A DNA stretch of 30,855 nucleotides. Source: JBDLRH01 sp039800165. Its GTDB lineage: Bacteria > Pseudomonadota > Gammaproteobacteria > Burkholderiales > Burkholderiaceae_C. The notes beneath the pieces were generated by a model. It ran no database searches and had not been told where the DNA came from. It saw only the letters and a program-made list of their open reading frames with translations. Each line of letters starts with the position of its first letter. The first letter of the stretch is position 1. The stretch covers positions 1 to 30,855 of the forward strand of contig JBDLRH010000057.1 in the NCBI GenBank assembly GCA_039800165.1. Reading direction: 5' to 3'. Positions 9,323 to 17,434 of the stretch are shown piece by piece. Both the position numbers and the translations under genes were made by a program.

Positions 9323-10339
9323 ATGAAAAAACTCCTTCCCGCGCTTGCTGCCTCGGCACTGATGGCCGCCGGTGGCGCTTCGGCCCAGACCGTGTTCACC
9401 GTGTCCAGCTGGGTGCCGCCCACCCACGGCCTGAGCACCGCCCAGAAGGAGTGGTGCGACATCCTGGAGAAGAACTCCAACGGCCGCATGAAGTGCAACA
9501 TCCTGCCGCGCGCACCGGTCGGACCGGCCGGCACCCTGGACGCGGTCAAGAACGGCGTGCTCGACATCTCGTTCACCGTGCAGGGCTACACCCCGGGCCG
9601 CTTCGCGCTGACCAAGATGGCCGAGTTCCCCTTCCTGGGCGAAAGCGCCGAGGCCACCTCGGTGGCGTACCAGCGCATCGCGCAGAAGTACCCCGAGTTC
9701 ACCGCCGAGCACGTCAAGCAGGGCATCAAGCCGCTGGCCTTCTTCACCCACGGCCCGGGCATCGTGTTCAACACCAAGCGCCCGATCACCCGCGCCGATG
9801 ACCTGACGCGCCTGAAGTTCCGCATTGGCGGAGGCTTCATCAACGACATCACCAAGCAGCTCAACATGAACGTGACGCTCAAGCCGGCGCCCGATTCGTA
9901 CGAACTGCTGTCCACCGGCGTGATGGACGGCACGCTGTTCCCGGCCGAGTCGCTGGACTCGTTCAAGATCGACAAGGTGGTCAAGCACGCCACCACCTTC
10001 CCGGGTGGCCTGTACAACACCAGCTTCGTCTTCATGATGAACCCGGCCAAGTACGACCGCCTGAGCGCAGACGACAAGAAGGTGATCGACGCCATCTCGG
10101 GCGAGTTCGTCGCCCGCATGTTCGGCAAGTCGTGGGACCGCGTGGACCGCATCGCCACCGAGAACATGAAGAAGAACAACGTCGCCATCACCAAGGCCGA
10201 CCCGGCCTTCGTCAGCGAGGTCACGGTGGTGATCAACAAGCTCGAGCGCGACTGGGCTGCCGAGGCGGCCAAGGGTGGCCTGAAGAACGCCGCGTCGGTG
10301 CTGGCCGAGTTCCGCTCGGAAGCAGCCAAGCTGAAGTAA
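9323..10339 (+). CDS. dctP: TRAP transporter substrate-binding protein, DctP family
   Basis: Periplasmic solute receptor of a tripartite ATP-independent (TRAP) transporter, which usually binds an organic acid through a conserved arginine. It has 338 residues. The signal peptide is clear: MKKLLPALAASALMAAGGASA, with cleavage after Ala21 before QTVF. The likely carboxylate-binding Arg is Arg167 in LKFRIGG. I chose ATG 9323 over the in-frame GTG at 9311 because it puts the basic signal-peptide start right at the N terminus; the Shine-Dalgarno is weak. The gene heads a dctPQM cluster, with a strong terminator after it that should keep receptor levels above those of the membrane subunits. It is divergent from etfBA, which hints at a substrate oxidised through acyl-CoA, but the substrate cannot be read from sequence. 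Confidence 0.93.
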   Translation: MKKLLPALAASALMAAGGASAQTVFTVSSWVPPTHGLSTAQKEWCDILEKNSNGRMKCNILPRAPVGPAGTLDAVKNGVLDISFTVQGYTPGRFALTKMAEFPFLGESAEATSVAYQRIAQKYPEFTAEHVKQGIKPLAFFTHGPGIVFNTKRPITRADDLTRLKFRIGGGFINDITKQLNMNVTLKPAPDSYELLSTGVMDGTLFPAESLDSFKIDKVVKHATTFPGGLYNTSFVFMMNPAKYDRLSADDKKVIDAISGEFVARMFGKSWDRVDRIATENMKKNNVAITKADPAFVSEVTVVINKLERDWAAEAAKGGLKNAASVLAEFRSEAAKLK

Positions 10340-10398
10340 GCTCAGCGTTCACGGCGCACGGCTGCGGGCGGGCCACAGGCCTGCCGCAGCGGCCTGCG

Positions 10399-10433
10399 GG
10401 CGGTACCGGCCAGCGTGCCCGTACCGCCTTTTT
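10399..10433 (+). terminator. Intrinsic terminator between dctP and dctQ
   Basis: Perfect 8-bp stem GGCGGTAC (10399-10406) with GTACCGCC (10421-10428), a 14-base loop and a run of five T (10429-10433). It lies about 60 bases after the dctP stop and 36 bases before the dctQ start. It probably terminates most receptor transcripts, leaving a minority to express dctQM. Confidence 0.85.
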
Positions 10434-10469
10434 GTTGTGCACCACCCACCTGACCCCGCTGGCTGGCCG

Positions 10470-10958
10470 ATGAAACTGAAGAACTCCCTGCAATGGCTGT
10501 GCGGCATCGTGGCGGCGTCCACGCTGTTTGCGATCATGGTGCTGACCTTCTTTGATGTCAGCGGCCGCAAGCTGCTGTCGCAATCCATCCCCGGCTCGCT
10601 GGAGATCACCGAGATGCTGATGGTGCTGGTCATCTTCGCGGCGCTGCCGCTGGTGTCGCTGCGCGGCGAGCATGTGGTGTTCAACTCATTGGACGGGCTG
10701 CTGGGCGCCACGGCGCGCCGCGTGCAGCGGCTGCTGGTCAACCTGCTGTGCGCCGCCGCGCTGCTGGGCATGGGCTGGCTGATGTGGGGGCAGGCGGCCG
10801 ATATCGCGAATGCCGGCGAAACCAGCGCGCAGCTGCAGATTCCGCGCTATCCGTTCGTCTACGCGATGGCGGTGCTGTGCATGCTGACCGGGCTGGCACA
10901 CCTGGCGCTGGGGCTGATGCGCGAAGAAGCCACCGAAGACGAAGGGAGCGTGCTGTGA
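10470..10958 (+). CDS. dctQ: TRAP transporter small permease, DctQ family
   Basis: Small membrane subunit of the TRAP transporter, 162 residues, with four predicted hydrophobic helices (starting at LCGIVAASTLFAIMVLTFF, then MLMVLVIFAALPLVSL, LLVNLLCAAALLGMGWLMW and FVYAMAVLCMLTGLAHLALG). The N-terminal DVSGRKLL segment after helix 1 and the ITE motif before helix 2 are typical of DctQ. I used ATG 10470 (MKLKNSLQW) rather than the in-frame GTG at 10437 because the extra residues are proline-rich and unlike the family. Its stop overlaps the GTG start of dctM by four bases, so the two are translationally coupled. Confidence 0.9.
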   Translation: MKLKNSLQWLCGIVAASTLFAIMVLTFFDVSGRKLLSQSIPGSLEITEMLMVLVIFAALPLVSLRGEHVVFNSLDGLLGATARRVQRLLVNLLCAAALLGMGWLMWGQAADIANAGETSAQLQIPRYPFVYAMAVLCMLTGLAHLALGLMREEATEDEGSVL

Positions 10959-12247
10959 CCGAAGCGCTGCTGGGCTTCCTGGCGATCTTTGTGCTGGCGC
11001 TGCTGCGGGTGCCGCTGGCCATCGCCATGGGCATCGTCGGCATCACCGGCCTGGGCCTCACCCAGGGCTGGGGGCCGTCGTTTGCCGGTGCGGTGCAGGT
11101 GGTGCAGGAGACCGGCTTTGCCTACACCTTGTCGGTGATTCCGCTGTTCGTGCTGATGGGCAACTTCGTGGCACGCGCGGGCCTGGCACACGAGCTGTTC
11201 CACGCGGCCTACACCTTCATCGGCCACCGCCGCGGCGGCCTGGCGCATGCCACCGTGGCCGCCTGCGCGGGCTTCGGCGCGATCTGCGGCTCGTCCATCG
11301 CCACCGCAGCCACCATGAGCAAGGTGGCCTATCCGTCGATGCAGAAGCTGGGCTACAGCGACTCGCTGTCCACCGGCGTGATCGCCACCGCCGGCACGCT
11401 GGGCATCATGATCCCGCCGTCGACCATCATGGTGATCTACGGCATCGTGACCGAGACCAACATCGGCCAGCTGTTCGCAGCGGGTGTCATCCCGGGCGCC
11501 ATGACCGCCCTGCTGATGATGCTGACCGTGGTCATCATGGCCGCACACGACCCCGAGCACGCACCCCCGGGCGAGAAGTTCAGCTGGGCCGAGCGGCTGC
11601 AGGCGCTCAAGGGCATCTGGGGCGTGCTGCTGCTGGTGGTGGTGGTGCTGGGCGGCATCTATGGCGGCTTCTTCACCGCCACCGAGGGCGCGGGCATGGG
11701 CGCATCGGGCGCCTTCCTGTTCGCGCTGGCACGACGGCGCCTGACCTGGGCCACGCTGTTCGAGGTTCTGGTGGAGTCGGCGCGCACCACCGCGATGCTG
11801 TTCACCCTGCTGATTGCAGCGACCATCTTCGCCAACTTCATCAACTTCACCTCGCTGCCGCGCGACATGGTTGCGTGGATCACCGGCATGGGCCTCACGC
11901 CCATCATGGTGGTGTGCGCGATGATGGCCATCTACGTGCTGCTGGGCACGGTGATGGAGGAGCTGACGATGGTGCTGCTGACCATCCCGCTGTTCTTTCC
12001 GATCGTGCTGCAGCTCGGCTTTGACCCGGTGTGGTTTGGCGTGCTGATCGTGATGGTGATCCAGATCGGCCTGGTGTCGCCCCCGGTGGGCATGAACCTG
12101 TTCGTGGTGAATGCGCTGCTGCCCAAGGTGGGGCTGCGCGCCATCTTCAGCGGCGTGTGGCCGCTGGTGGCCACGATGATCGTCGCGCTCGGGCTGCTGA
12201 TCGCGTTTCCGCAGCTCAGCCTGTGGTTGCCTTCGAAGATGGGCTGA
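10955..12247 (+). CDS. dctM: TRAP transporter large permease, DctM family
   Basis: Large, ion-coupled translocation subunit of the TRAP transporter: 430 residues with about a dozen hydrophobic helices, normal for DctM. Recognisable segments are the N-terminal LLRVPLAIAMGIVG, the conserved AGFGAICGSSIATAATMSKVA, the GTLGIMIPPSTIMVIYG hairpin and, near the end, VSPPVGMNLFVV. It starts at GTG 10955 inside the dctQ stop (GTGA overlap), with GAAGGGAG about seven bases upstream. A longer in-frame extension to 10748 exists but lies wholly within dctQ and is not membrane-like. The 3' end overlaps the convergent mscS-like gene by 32 bases. Confidence 0.95.
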   Translation: MTEALLGFLAIFVLALLRVPLAIAMGIVGITGLGLTQGWGPSFAGAVQVVQETGFAYTLSVIPLFVLMGNFVARAGLAHELFHAAYTFIGHRRGGLAHATVAACAGFGAICGSSIATAATMSKVAYPSMQKLGYSDSLSTGVIATAGTLGIMIPPSTIMVIYGIVTETNIGQLFAAGVIPGAMTALLMMLTVVIMAAHDPEHAPPGEKFSWAERLQALKGIWGVLLLVVVVLGGIYGGFFTATEGAGMGASGAFLFALARRRLTWATLFEVLVESARTTAMLFTLLIAATIFANFINFTSLPRDMVAWITGMGLTPIMVVCAMMAIYVLLGTVMEELTMVLLTIPLFFPIVLQLGFDPVWFGVLIVMVIQIGLVSPPVGMNLFVVNALLPKVGLRAIFSGVWPLVATMIVALGLLIAFPQLSLWLPSKMG

Positions 12248-13490
12248 CCGGCTCGGCGCCTTCGAGCCGCACCACATGATGCGGCGAAGGAATCACCACC
12301 CCCGCGCCGCGCAGCGCCTTGATGACGGCCACATTCACCTCCGAGCGCACATTGAGCTGGCCGTTCTGCGGGTCCTCGATCCAGAAGGTCAGTTCGTACT
12401 CCAGCCCCCCGCTGCCGATGCGCGCCAGCTTCGCGCTCGGTGCGGGATCACTTAGCACCCGCGCTGCCGTGGCCGCTGCCTGCTCCAGCAGCGCGGCCAC
12501 CGCGTCGGTGTCCACCTCGTAGCCCACCGTCACCGGCACCGACAGCAGCACGCGCGGGTCGGCCAGCGACAGGTTCTCGATGCGCTGGGTGATCAGCATC
12601 TCGTTGGGCACCACAGACTCGCGGCCATTGAGCGCGCGGATCAGCGTGTAGCGCGTCTTGATGTCCATCACCGTGCCTTCGAACTGGTCCACCCGCACGG
12701 TGTCGCCGATGCGCAGGCTGCGCTCGAACAGGATGACAAAGCCGCTGACATAGTTGGCTGCGAGCTTCTGCAGGCCAAAGCCCAGGCCCACGCCGAGCGC
12801 GCCGCCCAGCACCGACAGCGCGGTCAGGTCCACACCCACCGCCGACAGCGCCACCAGCATGCCGGTGAGCAGCAGCAAGGCGCGGATGGCGTTGCCCGCC
12901 ACCTTGCGCAGCGACAGGTCGGACACCGCATCGCGCAGCAGCTTGCGCTCGATCGCTGCAGACACCCACAGCGCACCCACCAGCACCACGCCCGACCACA
13001 GCAGGCCCTCGATCAGGTCCAGCAGGCTGATGCGGCTCTTGCCCATCGCAAAGCGGATCGATTCGAGCTCTGCGCGCACCAGCGGCAACCAGCCCACGAT
13101 CCACAGCACCGCGATGATCCACATGCCCCAGGAGAAAACCCGCTCGCCCAGCCGCGCGGCGGCCGACTGCGGAAAGCTCACCGCCAGCACCCGCGCGATG
13201 AACCGGATGCCCACCAGCGCCACCAGCACCGGCACCGCCACACGCAGCAACCCGGGCCGCTGAAATTCGGCCACCGCCAAGCGCGCGCCGTACACCAGCA
13301 CCAAGCTCAGCAGCGGAAACAGCAGCCCGTCGAAGGTGGATCGGCCAAACCAGATCGAATCGGCGCCCCGCTCGCGGCCCAGAGACCACGCCAGCGCCCA
13401 GGCCAGCGCGAGGCAGGCAAACAGCGCCGCCAGTTCCACCAGCGCTTCAGGCCGCGCCAGGTCTGCCAGCAGACGGTCGAATCCGCTCAT
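12216..13490 (-). CDS. MscS-family mechanosensitive ion channel
   Basis: Inner-membrane small-conductance mechanosensitive channel homologue that would open under membrane tension after osmotic downshock. It is 424 residues long: an N-terminal block of five or six hydrophobic helices, the pore-lining Gly/Ala-rich helix TALSVLGGALGVGLGFGLQKLAANYVSGF (given here only to locate it: about residues 224-252), then the MscS beta domain with RSLRIGDTVRVDQFEGTV and NGRESVVPNEMLITQ, and a C-terminal alpha/beta cage domain. The start at 13490 overlaps the stop of the crotonase-like gene by four bases (ATGA), indicating coupling; no separate Shine-Dalgarno is obvious. The last 32 bases are antisense to the 3' end of dctM. 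Confidence 0.95.
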   Translation of the reverse strand: MSGFDRLLADLARPEALVELAALFACLALAWALAWSLGRERGADSIWFGRSTFDGLLFPLLSLVLVYGARLAVAEFQRPGLLRVAVPVLVALVGIRFIARVLAVSFPQSAAARLGERVFSWGMWIIAVLWIVGWLPLVRAELESIRFAMGKSRISLLDLIEGLLWSGVVLVGALWVSAAIERKLLRDAVSDLSLRKVAGNAIRALLLLTGMLVALSAVGVDLTALSVLGGALGVGLGFGLQKLAANYVSGFVILFERSLRIGDTVRVDQFEGTVMDIKTRYTLIRALNGRESVVPNEMLITQRIENLSLADPRVLLSVPVTVGYEVDTDAVAALLEQAAATAARVLSDPAPSAKLARIGSGGLEYELTFWIEDPQNGQLNVRSEVNVAVIKALRGAGVVIPSPHHVVRLEGAEPVSPSSKATTG

Positions 13491-14344
13491 GCCGGCCCCG
13501 GCCCGGATTTGGGTGATGACGCAGGCGCTTCACGCCACGCCGGCTCGCGCTTTTCGGTGAAGGCGGTCACGCCCTCGAGGGCACAGGGATTCATCATGTT
13601 GACTGCCATCGCCTGCCCGGCCAGCTGGTAAGCGGCCTCGATGCCCATCTCGCGCTGGCGGTAGAACAGGTCCTTGCCGATGGCCAGTGCCGCGCGCGGC
13701 TTGGCCAGGATGCTTTGCACCAATGCCTCAAGCTCTGCGTCCAGTTGATCCAGCGGCACCACGCGGTTCACCAGGCCGCGCTGCCGGGCCTCCTGCGCAT
13801 CGATGAAGTCGCCGGTCACCAGCATCTCCATCGCCTGCTTGGGCGCCATGTTGCGCAACAACGGCACGCTGGGGGTGCCGCAGAACAAACCGAAGTTCAC
13901 GCCGCTGACTGCAAAGCGGGCGCTGTCGGCCGCCACCGCCAGATCGCACTGCGCCACCAGCTGGCAGCCGGCCGCGGTGGCCACGCCATGCACCCGCGCG
14001 ATCACCGGCACCGGCAACCGCTGCAGGCTCAGCATCATGCGGCTGCAGCGTGCAAACAGCGCCTGGTAGTAGTCCAGCTCGGGCCGCGCGATCATCTCCT
14101 TGAGGTGATGGCCCGGGCAGAACGCCTTGCCGGTGGCGGCCAGCACCACCGCGCGCGACTGCTCGTCGGCCGCCACGCGCGCGATCGCTTCCTCGAGCGC
14201 GGCCAGCACTTCCTCGCTCAGGGCGTTGAAGCTGTCCGGGCGATTGAGCGTGAGCGTCCACACGCCGCGCGCATCGCGCGACGGGATCACCGGTGCAGCG
14301 CTGCTGCCGCTGCTCGCGTGGCCTGGGGCATCAGTGGGTGTCAT
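13487..14344 (-). CDS. Crotonase-fold protein, ECHDC3-like, lacking the usual catalytic glutamates
   Basis: Member of the enoyl-CoA hydratase/isomerase superfamily, 285 residues, closest by eye to the ECHDC3-like group. The fold is clear: an N-terminal strand pair with LNRPDSFNALS, the oxyanion-hole segment FCPGHHLKEM (residues 75-84) and the second loop HGVATAAGCQLVAQCDLAVA. Where typical hydratases have the first catalytic Glu, this protein has Gln128 (GCQL), and at the second Glu position (normally PE) it has Ser-Gly (SGVNFGL, Gly148). Classical water addition is therefore unlikely; the acyl-CoA substrate and reaction are unknown. AAGGAG stands five to six bases before the ATG. It lies 62 bases after the HDAC-like gene and overlaps mscS by four bases. 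Confidence 0.93.
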   Translation of the reverse strand: MTPTDAPGHASSGSSAAPVIPSRDARGVWTLTLNRPDSFNALSEEVLAALEEAIARVAADEQSRAVVLAATGKAFCPGHHLKEMIARPELDYYQALFARCSRMMLSLQRLPVPVIARVHGVATAAGCQLVAQCDLAVAADSARFAVSGVNFGLFCGTPSVPLLRNMAPKQAMEMLVTGDFIDAQEARQRGLVNRVVPLDQLDAELEALVQSILAKPRAALAIGKDLFYRQREMGIEAAYQLAGQAMAVNMMNPCALEGVTAFTEKREPAWREAPASSPKSGPGPA

Positions 14345-14406
14345 CGCATCTCCTTGAAGCGTGCGGCTGTGTGCACATCAGACGGGCCTGGGGCAGGTGC
14401 CAGGGC

Positions 14407-15360
14407 TCACAGGTCGGCCAGCACACGGATGTGTGCCTCGACGCTGCGCGCCAGCGCCGACAGGTTGTAGCCGCCCTCCAGGCACGACACGATGCGCCCG
14501 CCGGCATGGCGCGCTGCCACGTCCTTGATGCGGCGGGTGATCCAGGCGTAGTCGGCTTCGGTCAGCCCGAGCTGGCCGAGGTCGTCCTCGCGGTGCGCAT
14601 CGAAGCCGGCCGACACGAAGATCATCTGCGGCGCGAAGGCGTCCAGCCGCGGCAGCCACAGGGTGTCCACGATCTCGCGGATCGCGTCGCCGCGGGTGTA
14701 GGCCGACACCGGCACGTTGAGCATGTTGCCGGCTGCTCCTTCGGCGCCGCTGTACGGATAGAACGGATGCTGGAAGAAGCTCACCATAAGCACCCGCGGG
14801 TCGTCGCGCAGGATGTCCTCGGTGCCGTTGCCGTGGTGGACGTCGAAGTCGATCACCGCCACACGCTGCAGGCCATGGCGCTCGAGTGCGTAGCGCGCCG
14901 CCACCGCCACGTTGTTGAAGATGCAAAAGCCCATCGCACGGTCGTGGCAGGCGTGGTGCCCGGGCGGGCGCACCGCGCAAAAGGCGTTGTCCACCTCGCC
15001 TGCGATCACTGCATCGGTGGCAGCGAGCGCCGCGCCTGCGGCTCGCAATGCGGCACTCCAGCTGTGCACGTTGAGGGCGGTGTCCGGGTCGATCTGGGCG
15101 TGGCTGGGCCCACCGGCAGCGACCTCGTCGCGCAGCTCATCGCTCAGGCCACGGATCGCCGCCACATGCATGCGCGCGTGTGCAAGCTCGAGGTCGGCAA
15201 TGGGCGCCTCGGGCGCTTCGCGCTGGTCCAGTGCGTCCGCCACGCCGCTGGCCAGCAGCCGGTCGTGGATGGCGGACAGGCGCTCGGGGCACTCGGGGTG
15301 GCCGCGGCCCATCTCGTGGCGGGCGCAGTCGGCATGGGTGAAGTAGGCGGTACTGCCCAT
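14407..15360 (-). CDS. Histone deacetylase-fold amidohydrolase (AcuC/class II HDAC-like)
   Basis: Zinc-dependent deacetylase superfamily protein, 317 residues, cytoplasmic. Bacterial members remove acetyl or other acyl groups from acetyl-CoA synthetase (AcuC), polyamines or unknown amides. The active-site set is intact: RPPGHH (131-136, charge-relay His135/136), DFDVHHGNGT (171-180) with zinc ligands Asp173 and His175, SAGFDAH with zinc ligand Asp254, and EGGYN with the transition-state Tyr298. The N-terminal HPECPERL motif is typical of the class II-like bacterial group. GGAG lies about eight bases before the ATG. First gene of a minus-strand set with the crotonase-like and MscS genes, divergent from moxR. 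The substrate is unassigned; a role in protein or acyl-CoA acylation control is inference. Confidence 0.95.
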   Translation of the reverse strand: MGSTAYFTHADCARHEMGRGHPECPERLSAIHDRLLASGVADALDQREAPEAPIADLELAHARMHVAAIRGLSDELRDEVAAGGPSHAQIDPDTALNVHSWSAALRAAGAALAATDAVIAGEVDNAFCAVRPPGHHACHDRAMGFCIFNNVAVAARYALERHGLQRVAVIDFDVHHGNGTEDILRDDPRVLMVSFFQHPFYPYSGAEGAAGNMLNVPVSAYTRGDAIREIVDTLWLPRLDAFAPQMIFVSAGFDAHREDDLGQLGLTEADYAWITRRIKDVAARHAGGRIVSCLEGGYNLSALARSVEAHIRVLADL

Positions 15361-15410
15361 GGATCAGCTCCGCCGGGCGCGCAGGTGTATCAGGGCAGGC
15401 ATCGCAAAAC

Positions 15411-15429
15411 GTCGGTGAATTCGGGTAAT
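15411..15429 (+). repeat. Tandem 9-mer element TCGGKKAAT, copy 2
   Basis: GTCGGTGAATTCGGGTAAT matches 9198-9216 at 18 of 19 positions. It ends eight bases before the moxR ATG and begins 51 bases from the divergent HDAC-like start. The end of the element (TAATGT, 15426-15431) could double as a weak -10 for moxR, which has no clear Shine-Dalgarno. Confidence 0.5.
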
Positions 15430-15437
15430 GTCGTGCC

Positions 15438-16358
<921 letters not shown>

Positions 16359-16390
16359 GCGGCATCGGAAGGCGCCGCAGAGCTGCAGAC

Positions 16391-17434
16391 ATGCCGATGC
16401 AAGCGACGGCCAAGCCCGGCACGGCACCCGCCCGAGCACAGGGGCTTGCCACCCCGACGGCGCAGAGGGCGGCGCCGCAGCCGCGTGGCCTGCGCCAGCG
16501 CATCCGTCATTGGTGGCAGTCGCGCCAGCCGCGTACCGACGCGCTGGGCCTCACCCATCGCAATGTCTACATCCTGCCCACGCGCGCCGGGGCGCTGCTG
16601 GCGCTGACGCTGCTGGTGCTGCTGGTTGCGTCCATCAACTACCAGCTCAACCTTGGCTACCTGCTCACGTTCTTGCTGGCCGGCAGCACGATCGCCGCGA
16701 TGCATGTGGGGCACGCCACGCTGCGCGGGCTGGCGCTGTCGCTGTCGCCGCCGCAGCCGCAGTTCCTGGGTGCTGCCGTGTCGATGGAAGTGCACCTGGC
16801 GAGCGATTCGCCGCGCGCACGCTACGGCATGGGCCTGGCCTGCGAGCAGCCCGGGCAACCGGTGCACTGGAGCTGGACCGATGTCGAGCCGCGTGGCAGT
16901 GCCCGTCTGACGCTGGCCTTCCAGCCCGGGCGGCGCGGCCTGCAACCGCTGCCCGCCCTGACCGTGATGACCCGGTTTCCGATCGGCGCGTTTCGCGTGT
17001 GGACGGTGTGGCGGCCGGCATCGCAGGTGCTGGTGTACCCCGCGCCGGAACTGCATGCGCCGCCGTTGCCCCCGGGCGAGCCACGGCCTGGCCAGGGCGT
17101 GGTGCTCGCACGCGACGCGGGCGCCGAGTTCGACGGTGTGCGCCCGTATCGGCGCGGTGACCCGCTGCGCCAGATCGTCTGGAAGAAAGCCGCGAAGTCC
17201 GACGAACTGGTGAGCCGCGATGCACGCGAGCACCAGCGCCACGAGCTGTGGCTGGATGCAGCGCGCACCGGCCTGGCTGATCCCGAGGCGCGGCTGTCGC
17301 GCCTGTGCGCCTGGGTGCTGGCCGCCGATGCAGCGGGCCTGGACTACGGCTTGCGCGTCGGCGCCCACGAGGTGCCACCTGACGCAGGCGAGGCGCACCG
17401 CCGCCGCTGCCTGGAGGTCTTGGCGCTGTGCTGA
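16391..17434 (+). CDS. DUF58 domain membrane protein (MoxR partner)
   Basis: Membrane-anchored DUF58 protein of 347 residues. After a Pro/Ala-rich cytoplasmic start come two hydrophobic segments (roughly residues 58-100), then a soluble region. The DUF58 signature lies around residues 245-270: EFDGVRPYRRGD, PLRQIVWKKAAK. Function is not established; the fixed association with MoxR and TgpA-type transglutaminase across proteobacteria suggests a joint complex at the inner membrane. It starts 32 bases after moxR and its stop overlaps the tgpA GTG start by seven bases, so the three genes are almost certainly one operon. Confidence 0.9.
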   Translation: MPMQATAKPGTAPARAQGLATPTAQRAAPQPRGLRQRIRHWWQSRQPRTDALGLTHRNVYILPTRAGALLALTLLVLLVASINYQLNLGYLLTFLLAGSTIAAMHVGHATLRGLALSLSPPQPQFLGAAVSMEVHLASDSPRARYGMGLACEQPGQPVHWSWTDVEPRGSARLTLAFQPGRRGLQPLPALTVMTRFPIGAFRVWTVWRPASQVLVYPAPELHAPPLPPGEPRPGQGVVLARDAGAEFDGVRPYRRGDPLRQIVWKKAAKSDELVSRDAREHQRHELWLDAARTGLADPEARLSRLCAWVLAADAAGLDYGLRVGAHEVPPDAGEAHRRRCLEVLALC

